Source: an uncultured Ignavibacteriota bacterium
GTDB lineage: Bacteria > Bacteroidota > Ignavibacteria > Tepidaquicellales > Tepidaquicellaceae
NCBI GenBank assembly: GCA_937915485.1
Contig: CALGII010000107.1
Span: forward strand, 1 to 23,071
Direction: 5' to 3'
Length of the DNA stretch: 23,071 bases
Positions 15,323 through 22,852 of the stretch are shown here, piece by piece. A program made the position numbers and the translations under genes. The first letter of the stretch is position 1, and each line of letters begins with the position of its first letter. Below the pieces are notes generated by a model. The model saw only the letters and a list, made by a program, of their open reading frames with translations. It was not told the DNA's origin and ran no database searches.

Positions 15323-16593
15323 CAGGTCTTCAATTTTTTCTTTTTTGCCGCCGGAAAGAGAACATTGTTCAGTATCAGCCTGTACCCTGGCGAGTTCGGA
15401 TATTTGTCAAGTTCAGTCGCTGGCGCGCCTACAAGATGAGCGTAATCCTCCGGGTCGTGCCCGCCGAGAAACGTGAACGTCCCCTTTCCGTAATTTCCGT
15501 GTATGTACTTCACCAGATTCGTCCCCTCGTTCATTCCGAGAATTACAACGTTGCTCTTGAGGAATTCCTTTCTGAAACCGCTCGTCTGCCCGAGAAATCC
15601 CGCGACGAGCGCCGTGTGGCACTGCGTCAGCATGCTCGGAACGGGGTCGTACTTCGCGGAGAAATCGACTATCTTGAAATAATCGCCGTACTGCCCGACA
15701 GTGAGCAGGTCCTGCGTTATGTCTATGTTCGAATATTTATATACCAGAGGATTCAACTCGACCGAAAAATTCTGCAAAGCGATTGTTTCAGTGAAATCGA
15801 GTTTGCTGTTCGCGTCCGGGTCGAACGGGTCGCCGTCGTACATCACGTCGCAGATATCCGTGTACTGCGACGCCAGAGCGATGTCGTACGTGTCCGTCGC
15901 GCTGCACATCGTGAACAGGAAACCGCCGTTCGCTATGTATTCCTTCAGTGTTTTTACTACCGCGAGTTTTAATTTCGATACTTTTGAGTAACCGAGTTTT
16001 CTCGCCGTCTCCTCATTCGTGGCTTTCTGTGTAAGATACCACGGAGACGCGCCGTACGTCGCGAAAAACTTCCCGTACTGACCCGTGAAATCCTCGTGAT
16101 GAAGATGAATCCAGTCGACTCCTACGAGTTTCCCCGTCAATACCTCTTCGTCCCACAGTTTCGTATAAGGTATTTCCGCGTAATCAAGTACGAGTTGCAC
16201 CGCGTCGTCCCACGGCAATGCGTTAGGCGGCACGTACACGGCTATCTTTGCCGCTTTCTCGAGATGAATGAGTTCCATGTTCTTGCTCTCGTCCTTGACC
16301 TCGGCGTATAACTGCGCCGTCTGCGTTCCGTCAAGCAGTTCATAACTCACATCCTTCGTCTTGCATTCGCTCTCAATCTTCGAATTGTAAGTGAACAGGA
16401 AAGAGCCGCTCCTGTAATTCAACAGCCAATCGAGTTCCCCGCCTCCGAGCAGATGCCTGTACGCTATGCCGTATGCCTTCAGGTGGTTCGTCTGCTGCCC
16501 GTTGTCCATCGGAATCAGAATTTTCGTTTGTGAAATTCCCGTCTGAAAGATTAAAAACAGGAACAGTAAAAATTTTAAACTATTTTTAATCAT
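15322..16593 (-). CDS. Secreted protein of unknown function (family often labelled 'asparagine synthetase B')
   Basis: This 423-residue protein has a signal peptide (MIKNSLKFLLFLFLIFQTGISQ). The mature start TKILIPMDNGQQTNHLKAYG is, as I recall, typical of a Bacteroidota family widely named 'asparagine synthetase B'. The protein shows no N-terminal Cys glutaminase and no PP-loop SGGxDS, so that name is unsupported. Rossmann-like features are visible: KIAVYVPP, VGVDWIHLHHEDF, LKEYIANGGFLFTMCSATDTYD (conserved Cys), VVILGMNEG, FTFLGGHDPEDY. This recalls ThuA/GATase1-like folds. It is translationally coupled to the BtuF-like lipoprotein. AAGGAG lies 17 nt before ATG 16591-16593, too far to be ideal, and an in-frame TAA rules out an earlier start. 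Confidence 0.72.
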   Translation of the reverse strand: MIKNSLKFLLFLFLIFQTGISQTKILIPMDNGQQTNHLKAYGIAYRHLLGGGELDWLLNYRSGSFLFTYNSKIESECKTKDVSYELLDGTQTAQLYAEVKDESKNMELIHLEKAAKIAVYVPPNALPWDDAVQLVLDYAEIPYTKLWDEEVLTGKLVGVDWIHLHHEDFTGQYGKFFATYGASPWYLTQKATNEETARKLGYSKVSKLKLAVVKTLKEYIANGGFLFTMCSATDTYDIALASQYTDICDVMYDGDPFDPDANSKLDFTETIALQNFSVELNPLVYKYSNIDITQDLLTVGQYGDYFKIVDFSAKYDPVPSMLTQCHTALVAGFLGQTSGFRKEFLKSNVVILGMNEGTNLVKYIHGNYGKGTFTFLGGHDPEDYAHLVGAPATELDKYPNSPGYRLILNNVLFPAAKKKKLKT

Positions 16594-16625
16594 AATATCA
16601 AATTAATTTACTCCTTACAAATGTT

Positions 16626-16656
16626 CAATGTTATAATGAAATAATTTGTCCGCAAA
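16626..16656 (-). promoter_or_regulatory. Possible promoter for the secreted unknown/BtuF-like pair
   Basis: On the minus strand TTTG (16653-16656) is followed after 19 nt by TAACATTG (16626-16633), one mismatch from the Bacteroidota TAnnTTTG box. It would overlap the first codons of tsaD on the other strand. This is weak, consensus-only evidence. Confidence 0.25.
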
Positions 16657-17686
16657 AACTTTATACATACTCGCGTTTGAAACATCCTGCGACGAAACGT
16701 CTGTCGCGGTGCTCGAAAACGACCGCGTCCTCTCGAACATAATTCTGTCTCAGGAATACCACGCTCATTTCGGAGGAGTCGTTCCCGAAGCGGCTTCGCG
16801 CGAGCACCTAAGAAAGATAGCGGAACTTACGGACGAAGCCCTCGAAAAAGCGGGCAGGAAAATCGATGACGTGAATATCGTAGCGGCTGCGTCGGAGCCG
16901 GGATTAATCGGAGCGATTCTTATCGGATTGAACTTCGGTAAATCCCTTGCCGCGTCTCTTAACGTACCGTTCATAAACGTTAACCACATACAGGCGCATT
17001 TGTATTCGCCTTTCCTCAACGAATCGAAACCCGAATTTCCTTTCATAGGGCTGATAGTTTCGGGAGGACATACTTTACTGATTCTCGTCGAGGATTTTTT
17101 CAGGCACAGGATTCTCGGCACTACAGTCGATGACGCAGCGGGCGAGGCATTCGATAAGGTTGCGAAAATGCTCGGACTCGGCTATCCCGGAGGACCCGAA
17201 ATCGATAAAAGAGCGAAACGCGGCGACAGGAATTTTCATGAGTTCCCCGTCTCAAGACCCAGAGCCTCGAAATATAATTTTTCATTCTCGGGAATCAAGA
17301 CATCCGTTCTTTATTTCCTCAGAAAAAATAATTTCGAATCGGTAAAAAATGAAAAAATCATAGACGATATATGCGCTTCTTTTCAGCACGCGGTAATTAA
17401 AACTCTCTTCGACAAGACAGTCCTCGCGGCGCGCGAATTCGGGGTGAAAGACATCGCCGTATCTGGAGGAGTATCCGCTAACAGTTCTCTGAAACACACG
17501 TTCCTCGGACTGCAGGATAAGGGTTACAGGATTTTCATTCCCGAACTGCTTTATTCTACCGACAATGCGGGAATGATAGGCATCACGGCGTATTATAAAT
17601 ACATCAAGAGCGCGGACACGGGCGTTTTCAAACGCGATACGCTTGCCGTGCACGCGAGACCGCGCCTCGATTTCGACAATTTCTAA
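16646..17686 (+). CDS. tsaD: tRNA N6-adenosine threonylcarbamoyltransferase TsaD
   Basis: TsaD transfers the threonylcarbamoyl group from threonylcarbamoyl-AMP to A37 of ANN-decoding tRNAs, working with TsaB and TsaE in the cytosol. The 346 residues match the family length. Motifs seen are LAFETSCDETSVAVLE at the N-terminus, NVNHIQAH (two metal-binding His), LIVSGGHTLL, DDAAGEAFDKVAKMLGLGYPGGP, FSFSGIKTSVL, SGGVSANSSL and STDNAGMIG (metal-binding Asp). The start is TTG 16646-16648: an in-frame TGA lies three codons upstream, no ATG occurs before the conserved block, and no Shine-Dalgarno is present. A TATAAT string at 16632-16637 would give a very short or absent leader. It converges with the small membrane-protein gene, overlapping by 4 nt. 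Confidence 0.95.
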   Translation: MSAKTLYILAFETSCDETSVAVLENDRVLSNIILSQEYHAHFGGVVPEAASREHLRKIAELTDEALEKAGRKIDDVNIVAAASEPGLIGAILIGLNFGKSLAASLNVPFINVNHIQAHLYSPFLNESKPEFPFIGLIVSGGHTLLILVEDFFRHRILGTTVDDAAGEAFDKVAKMLGLGYPGGPEIDKRAKRGDRNFHEFPVSRPRASKYNFSFSGIKTSVLYFLRKNNFESVKNEKIIDDICASFQHAVIKTLFDKTVLAAREFGVKDIAVSGGVSANSSLKHTFLGLQDKGYRIFIPELLYSTDNAGMIGITAYYKYIKSADTGVFKRDTLAVHARPRLDFDNF

Positions 17687-17952
17687 TCTTTCTTTTTGTA
17701 TCTCTTGTGTGAGTACTTTCCAAAACCCGAATACACGAGTATCGCCGCTATCAGGTGTATCCAGAACCACGGACTCGAAGTCCCGAGATTGTCAACCACG
17801 TAAATTAGTATCAATACTCTTGGTAGAAACACCGTCAGCAGAAAATCCCCTATCAGCGGCATGTTGTTCGCGGGAATACCGTGCGAGAAGTAAAAAATCA
17901 AGAGCGTTATTCTCGGAAGAAACAAACTCAGTACGAGAAATATTGTATCCAT
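17683..17952 (-). CDS. Small membrane protein of unknown function
   Basis: This 89-residue protein appears to have three hydrophobic helices (about 1-22, 30-53, 61-78) and a very basic tail (KYSHKRYKKKD). The basic tail would lie in the cytoplasm by the positive-inside rule. LPR occurs twice, at the end of helix 1 and inside helix 2 (FLPRITLL, FLPRVLIL), suggesting an internal duplication or a paired motif. I do not recognise a family with confidence. The stop overlaps the 3' end of tsaD on the opposite strand by 4 nt. The ATG at 17950-17952 has no Shine-Dalgarno. The intergenic palindrome at 17979-17994 separates it from the divergent RsbRD-like gene. Confidence 0.6.
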   Translation of the reverse strand: MDTIFLVLSLFLPRITLLIFYFSHGIPANNMPLIGDFLLTVFLPRVLILIYVVDNLGTSSPWFWIHLIAAILVYSGFGKYSHKRYKKKD

Positions 17953-17974
17953 ATATTGTGCAATTAAATTATCC

Positions 17975-18001
17975 TTGAAAGCCCTGCAGGGCTTATATAA
18001 A
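17975..18001 (+). promoter_or_regulatory. Promoter with a 16-nt palindrome in its spacer
   Basis: TTGAAA (17975-17980) and TATAAA (17996-18001) are 15 nt apart, and AAGCCCTGCAGGGCTT (17979-17994), a perfect palindrome, fills the space between them. The position fits a repressor operator for the gene starting at 18027. The alternative is a REP-like dispersed hairpin unrelated to control. The spacing is 1-2 nt shorter than ideal for a sigma-70 promoter. Confidence 0.4.
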
Positions 18002-18026
18002 TTAACGTAAAATCAGACAAAAAGTT

Positions 18027-18500
18027 ATGGAATTGACAGCGTTACTTGAAAAAAATCTTGACGAAATCGTTGAGAAATCCTGCAGGCAGATTTGCGAAGT
18101 GAAACTTAAAGGTTACACAAAGGCCGGAAGCACTATAACGAAGCAAAAACTTGCCAATCTCTACAAGAAACTCATCGAATGCGTGAAGAACAAAGAGTTG
18201 ATTCCTATGCTCGCTTACACCGAAAAAATCGCCAGGGACAGATTCAACAGCGGCTATGATTTGTATGAAGTGCAGACAGCCATAAACTCACTCGAAGAAT
18301 TAATCTGGCAGAAAATTTTCAAACATACCAAACCCCAAAAACTCGCTGAATCTCTCAGCCTCGTCAGTTCAATACTCGGAGCGGGAAAAGACAACCTTGC
18401 AAGAACTTACGTGTCCCTCGCCTCAAAAACAAAAGCGTCTGCAGTTAACATTCAAAACCTCCTCCACGGCAGCGAAAGCATCGCCGACGTGAATGAATAA
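18027..18500 (+). CDS. Helical protein resembling the RsbRD N-terminal sensor domain
   Basis: This 157-residue soluble protein appears to be all alpha-helical. The opening LTALLEKNLDEIVEKSCRQI and the central ARDRFNSGYDLYEVQTAINSLEELIW are in the style of the RsbRD_N domain, found at the N-terminus of stressosome RsbR proteins and of some histidine kinases, where it senses signals. Here it stands alone with no STAS, kinase or output domain, so it may act as a single-domain partner protein. No signal peptide or membrane helix is present. ATG 18027 lacks a Shine-Dalgarno (preceded by CAAAAAGTT). The family assignment is by pattern only and uncertain. The long repeat array begins 41 nt after the stop. 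Confidence 0.6.
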   Translation: MELTALLEKNLDEIVEKSCRQICEVKLKGYTKAGSTITKQKLANLYKKLIECVKNKELIPMLAYTEKIARDRFNSGYDLYEVQTAINSLEELIWQKIFKHTKPQKLAESLSLVSSILGAGKDNLARTYVSLASKTKASAVNIQNLLHGSESIADVNE

Positions 18501-18890
18501 ACCGGAATAATGGGACGGAACAATAGAACGGAACTATTAAACCCGCGCAATCCGCTCTTTCCGTCCAATCACGCGGGAACTAGAAAAAATCTTTGTTCTT
18601 CTAAGTGTACTCAGTACCTTAGTGGTAAATGCTCTTGTTCTTAACTGCTAACTGTTAAATGTTAACCGTTAATTGTATCCGCTCCTGCTCTTAATCCGCT
18701 CTTTCCGCATAATCCCGCGGGAACTCTAAAAAATCTTTGCTCTTCTAAGTGTACTTAGTGTCTTAGTGGTAAATACTCTTTCTCTTAATTGCTATCTGTT
18801 AAATGTTAACCGCTAATTGTATCCGCTCTTGCTCTTAATTGCTAACTGTTAAATGTTAACCGCTAATTGTATCCGCTCTTGCTCTTAATC

Positions 18891-19124
18891 CGCGCAATCC
18901 GCTCTTTCCGTCCAATCCCGCGGGAACTATAAAAAATCTTTGCTCTTCTTCGCGTCCTAAGCGCCTTTGCGGTTATCGCTTTTGCAATTTATCCTGAGAA
19001 TCTATGTAATCAGTGGCAAAAGAATTTCAATAAAAATCATTTGAGAAGTTAGTGGTAATTCGTGGTAATTCGTGATAATTCGTGGTAATTCGTGATAATT
19101 CGTGGCTGAATGTTCTTGCTCTTA
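18891..19124. repeat. First copy of a 234/244-nt segmental duplication inside the array
   Basis: The segment 18891-19124 recurs at 19223-19466 with only four or so substitutions. The second copy is exactly 10 nt longer because it has one more TTCGTGGTAA unit. A 98-nt stretch of related words (19125-19222) separates the copies. This indicates a recent duplication followed by slippage of the 10-mer. Confidence 0.88.
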
Positions 19125-19222
19125 ATAGTTCGCGGAAATTAGCGGAAATTAGCGGCTGACCGCCCTTGAATAATCCTGAAAATCTGTGCTAATCTGTGGC
19201 AAAACGCTCTTGCACTTAACCC

Positions 19223-19466
19223 CGCGCAATCCGCTCTTTCCGTCCAATCACGCGGGAACTATAAAAATTCTTTGCTCTTCTTCGCGTCCTCAGCGCCTTT
19301 GCGGTTATCGCTTTTGCAATTTATCCTGAGAATCTATGTAATCAGTGGCAAAAGAATTTCAATAAAAATCATTTGAGAAGTTAGTGGTAATTCGTGGTAA
19401 TTCGTGATAATTCGTGGTAATTCGTGGTAATTCGTGGTAATTCGTGGCTGAATGTTCTTGCTCTTA
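19223..19466. repeat. Second copy of the segmental duplication (one extra 10-mer)
   Basis: This is the partner of 18891-19124. Both begin with CGCGCAATCCGCTCTTTCCG and end with GGCTGAATGTTCTTGCTCTTA. This copy carries six TTCGTGR units after the leading TTAGTGG, and the other carries five. Confidence 0.88.
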
Positions 19467-19570
19467 TACCCGTGCAATCCGCTCTTTCCGTCCAATCACG
19501 CGGGAACTATAAAAAATCTTTGTTCTTCTAAGTGTACTCAGTGCCTTAGTGGTGAACGCTCTTTCTCTTA

Positions 19571-19746
19571 AATAATAATTCAGGACGGTAACTACTTTAT
19601 CATTACCATTCTCATTGTCCTCGTAATTTTTTCTCAGGCTTGTATGATTTCACGATGCGCTTAAAAAACTATCCGGCAAGTCTTCAAGAATCGAAAAAAA
19701 TATTTTTCACGTAAATCAGTTTTTCTTCCGGGTAAAGACGAGAGTT
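19571..19746. other. Spacer between the repeat array and the histidine kinase 3' end
   Basis: This AT-rich spacer contains no gene. GGGTAA (19730-19735) and TTACCC (19757-19762) are inverted around the kinase stop codon and could make a weak hairpin for minus-strand termination. The U-rich tail is poor, so I do not call it a terminator. Confidence 0.4.
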
Positions 19747-22494
19747 TCAATCTTCGTTACCCGATGGGACAGTTACGAATATCTTCGTGCCCTTGTCCGT
19801 TTCACTCGTGATTGATATGCTGCCTCCGTTCTTCTCGAGCAGGTCCTTGCATATCGGCAAACCGAGACCCGTGCTCAGTTCCCCTTCCGTTCCCTTCCGT
19901 TTCGTTTTTTCCGCGATGTTAAATACTTTTTGTATCGTTTCCTCGTCCATCCCGATTCCGCTGTCTTCTACGCATATTTCCGAGTAACCGTTGTCCGAAC
20001 CGCTGTAAAACACACGTATGCTGCCGCCTCTTTTCGTAAACTTTATTGCGTTTGATATCAGATTCCGGACAACCGTCTCGAACATGCTCCTGTCAACATA
20101 AACAGTCCTGTCATCGGGTATCGATAATTCGATTTTGATTTCCTTGCGTTCGGAATTCTCCTTCATTACTTCAATGCTGTTCTTCACGATGCCGCTGAGA
20201 TTAATCGTTTCTTTCCTGACTGTCTTAAGATTCCGCTGGCTCATCGACCACTCAAGCAGATTATTCAGGAGGTTGAAAAGATTTGAAGCCTCGGAATTTA
20301 TCCTAAGCAGATACTGCCTGATTTCCTGCAGCGTCATGTTGTTAATGTTTTCCGCCATTATTTCAGTGATGCCGAGAAACGCCGTGAACGGGCTCCGAAG
20401 GTCGTGGGCTATTATCGAAAAGAACCTGTCCTTTTCATCGTTCATTTTCCGCAGTTTGTTTTCGCTGGTTTTCAGTTCCTGCTGCGATATCTTCTTTTCC
20501 GTAAGGTCCCAGGCGAGATCCGCGAGTTGAGATACTGCTGTCACGTCGTATTCGTCGTATCTGATTTCCTTGTTTCCCACTCCGAGAATCGCGACGGCCT
20601 TACCGCCGCGAATTACAGGCACTGTCAGCATACGAGTCAGCGCCAAATGCCCTTCGGGCAGACCTTTCAGGTCCTTTTGCCTGCCGAATTCATTATAAAT
20701 CTTGACCTTTTTTTCCCTTGCGCAGTCCGCCCAAATACCCGCTTCCTCTATCGGATAATGCTTTTCTTGAGAATCCGTGCGGCAGTAAAATTCCTTCGTT
20801 TTCGTTGACCATTGCTGTGATGTAATCGTGTCGTCGTCTTCATTCACGAAATGAAAGAATCCGATGCGGCTGTCCGTGATTCTTTCCGCCTCGTCGATTG
20901 TTCTCTGAAGCAGTTCCTCCACTGGTATACTTTCAGAATTTTCTATGATTTTAAACCTCGATTGGAAAAGTTCCTGCATCTGCTCTCTCGCCGTAATGTC
21001 GGCGGCCAGACTAAGAGTCGCGGGGATTCCGTTGTATTCTATCCTGACCGCATTCACTAACAGTCTTCTTCTGACCCTGTCCTTTGTTATAATAGATATC
21101 GTGTACGAGTCGCTTTCAATTTCACCGCTTAACAATTTGAGATGACGCGCGTAGATATTATCCACATCGAACTCGTTCACGATATCAGTAATTTCAGTCC
21201 CTATCAGTTGCGATTGCGTGTATCCCGAAATCTTCTCCGACATCCTGTTGGCGAACACGATTTTTCTGTTCTGTATAACGTATATCGCCTCATTCGCGTT
21301 GTTTACAAGCAGTTTGAAATTTTCTTCGCTTCTTTTGAGTCCATCAAGGTATTTCTTCTGCTCGGTAATGTTTGTGAAAGAGACTGCGACCGCGTAAGGC
21401 AGATCATCACCTTTCCTGAACAGCGGACTCGTATTTATCGTAATCCAGAAAAATTTGTCATTAACCGTATTTCTTACCAACATATTTGCGCCTCTGCAGG
21501 GCTTCCCTGTCTTGAAAGTAACCATCGACGGATGCTCTTCGGGAGGATAAGGGGAACCGTCTTCGTAAAAACAATCCCAGACGCCTTCGAGCGCGTTAAT
21601 GCCCACAACATCGCTTTCCTTAAAACCGAATACCTTTTCCGCGCCCTTGTTCCACGTCAATATTTTTCCTGTCCTGGACTGAAGTATTATACCGTTTTCC
21701 GTTAAATCGACTACCGTCTTGTACAGGTTATTGCCCTCTTCAAGAAGTGTCTCTATATTCTTCTTATCTGTGATATCCTGAACCTGAGCGACAATATGCT
21801 TCGGCTTCCCTTCGGGACCCCTGATTACTGAAATCGTTATGTTCGCCCATATTATGTGTCCGTCTTTATGAATATACCTTTTTTCCTGAACGCCGGAATC
21901 AGACTCTCCTTTTTCAAGTCCTCCGACAAGTTCCATGCCCTTCTCGATATCATCAGGATGAGTTATGTCAGCGAAAGTTTTTCCCTTTAACTCCTCTTCA
22001 GTATATCCTACAATTTTGGTGAATGCGGGGTTTACCTCGATAAACTTCTTGTTCCTGTCAACTATCGCTTTTCCTGTCGCCGAATACTTAAAAATGTTAT
22101 CTAATATTTCCTCAGACTCGTTTTTATTCGTATTTAATCGATTACCGGCTGTCAGGTCAATTATCAGTGAATAAATAATTTCCCTCCCGCCGCTTTCACA
22201 GTGAAAAGAAAATACATCGACTTCATTGAAACTTCCGTCCGCTTTCCGATGTATGTTCCTGTAATAACCGGGATAATCCATTCGCTCGCTTCCTCCCGTA
22301 TTGGGTACGGCTCTCGATTCGAGTGTATTTAAATCCCGAATTGTCATCCCCGTCAGTGTCGTTTCATCGTAACCGTAGAATTTCAAAGCCGCGGAGTTGG
22401 CGCGGATTATTCTTCCGGTTTCCTGCTCCGTCATAAGCATTATTTCACGGTGATTGTCAAAAACTCTCAGGAAATTTTCATCGGCGGGTATCAT
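19747..22494 (-). CDS. Cytosolic sensor histidine kinase: four PAS domains, GAF, HisKA, HATPase
   Basis: This 915-residue protein has no signal peptide or membrane helix. Four PAS domains in order lie at about 5-120, 128-246, 252-376 and 385-506, each closing with the usual DIT or DLT linker (AQVQDITDKK, SFTNITEQKK, LAADITAREQ). A GAF domain covers about 520-665 (IGFFHFVNEDD, AGIWADCARE, VPVIRGGKAVAILGVGNK), a type often found with PAS kinases. HisKA follows with FFSIIAHDLRSP, phospho-acceptor H697. The ATPase domain shows NAIKF (N815), DSGIGM (about 844-849) and GLGLPICK (about 876-883). All catalytic boxes look intact. No receiver domain or neighbouring response regulator is present, so the partner is encoded elsewhere. 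The ligands of the sensors are unknown. ATG 22492-22494 has no Shine-Dalgarno. Confidence 0.95.
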   Translation of the reverse strand: MIPADENFLRVFDNHREIMLMTEQETGRIIRANSAALKFYGYDETTLTGMTIRDLNTLESRAVPNTGGSERMDYPGYYRNIHRKADGSFNEVDVFSFHCESGGREIIYSLIIDLTAGNRLNTNKNESEEILDNIFKYSATGKAIVDRNKKFIEVNPAFTKIVGYTEEELKGKTFADITHPDDIEKGMELVGGLEKGESDSGVQEKRYIHKDGHIIWANITISVIRGPEGKPKHIVAQVQDITDKKNIETLLEEGNNLYKTVVDLTENGIILQSRTGKILTWNKGAEKVFGFKESDVVGINALEGVWDCFYEDGSPYPPEEHPSMVTFKTGKPCRGANMLVRNTVNDKFFWITINTSPLFRKGDDLPYAVAVSFTNITEQKKYLDGLKRSEENFKLLVNNANEAIYVIQNRKIVFANRMSEKISGYTQSQLIGTEITDIVNEFDVDNIYARHLKLLSGEIESDSYTISIITKDRVRRRLLVNAVRIEYNGIPATLSLAADITAREQMQELFQSRFKIIENSESIPVEELLQRTIDEAERITDSRIGFFHFVNEDDDTITSQQWSTKTKEFYCRTDSQEKHYPIEEAGIWADCAREKKVKIYNEFGRQKDLKGLPEGHLALTRMLTVPVIRGGKAVAILGVGNKEIRYDEYDVTAVSQLADLAWDLTEKKISQQELKTSENKLRKMNDEKDRFFSIIAHDLRSPFTAFLGITEIMAENINNMTLQEIRQYLLRINSEASNLFNLLNNLLEWSMSQRNLKTVRKETINLSGIVKNSIEVMKENSERKEIKIELSIPDDRTVYVDRSMFETVVRNLISNAIKFTKRGGSIRVFYSGSDNGYSEICVEDSGIGMDEETIQKVFNIAEKTKRKGTEGELSTGLGLPICKDLLEKNGGSISITSETDKGTKIFVTVPSGNED

Positions 22495-22781
22495 AAAAAA
22501 TAATTAAAATTTTCGTTCGAAAATAAAACTATAAGCGCTGTTGTTAGTATTGATTGTGCGAACGAACTGACGAATGCATTTATTGATAAAACCATCCTTT
22601 GCATTATGCAATAATAAATTGTTTATCTCCAAATGACCCTTTTTCAGACAGAAAATAGATGCAGTTACAGGAATATAATATAAAAAAATAAAATCTAATA
22701 ACCATTATTTCATTTAAAAAATTGACTTTCCGGCACATCTGTCCGGCACGATTAATAAGTAGACTTCTGAAAAACGATTTC
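22495..22781. promoter_or_regulatory. Kinase upstream region with inverted repeats
   Basis: ATTTTCGTTCGAAAAT (22509-22524) is a perfect 7-2-7 palindrome 15 nt before the kinase ATG. TTCGTTCG inside it (22512-22519) is matched by its reverse complement CGAACGAA at 22559-22566. TTGCATTATGCAA (22599-22611) is a third small palindrome, and TCCGGCAC is repeated directly around 22729-22749. The first two could bind a regulator of the kinase gene. The rest is AT-rich with no gene. Confidence 0.35.
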
Positions 22782-22852
22782 TGTAATCTCTTTTTGTAAC
22801 CTCTTTTTGTAATCTCTTTTTGGAACCTCTTTTTGGAACCTCTTTTGTAACC
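22782..22852. repeat. 13-nt tandem repeat, about 5.5 units
   Basis: The unit TG[TG]AA[TC]CTCTTTT is repeated at 22782, 22795, 22808, 22821 and 22834 (the last with one T fewer), and a sixth partial unit TGTAACC starts at 22846 and runs into a hairpin. Units alternate in T/C at position 6 and change T to G at position 3 in units 4 and 5. No open reading frame uses it. Confidence 0.88.

Larger units (their letters stand above)
18541..19570. repeat. Modular array of short-period intergenic repeats
   Basis: About 1.03 kb of noncoding DNA between two converging genes is made of recurring modules. Module A (CGCGCAATCCGCTCTTTCCG ... CGCGGGAACT ... TCTTCT, about 58 nt) begins at 18544, 18693 (truncated front), 18891, 19223 and 19471. 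Module B follows each A: a GTG form (AAGTGTACTCAGTACCTTAGTGG, from 18603) or a GCG form (TCGCGTCCTCAGCGCCTTTGCGG). Module C is five tandem heptamers TAANNGY (18642-18676, 18786-18820, 18836-18870). Module D is an AATCTATGTAATCAGTGGCA-type unit. Module E is tandem 10-mers TTCGTGGTAA (19049-19105, 19381-19447), with a GCG variant at 19127-19156. TAA in the repeat words breaks all plus frames. No fixed repeat-plus-spacer pattern is present, so it is not a CRISPR array. Confidence 0.92.

Noticed and set aside
15262..15972. 236-residue plus-strand gene
   Set aside because: Antisense to the coupled secreted-protein/BtuF-like pair; Arg/Val-rich translation without domain signals.
17282..17770. 162-residue minus-strand gene over the 3' part of tsaD
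   Set aside because: It overlaps both tsaD on the opposite strand and the small membrane-protein gene on the same strand, and its translation is Arg/Glu-rich shadow sequence.
18541..19570. CRISPR array
   Set aside because: Repeats are tandem short words and duplicated modules. There is no constant repeat separated by unique spacers of even length, and no cas gene is in the window.
21142..21705. 187-residue plus-strand gene
   Set aside because: Antisense to the PAS region of the histidine kinase; no recognisable protein.
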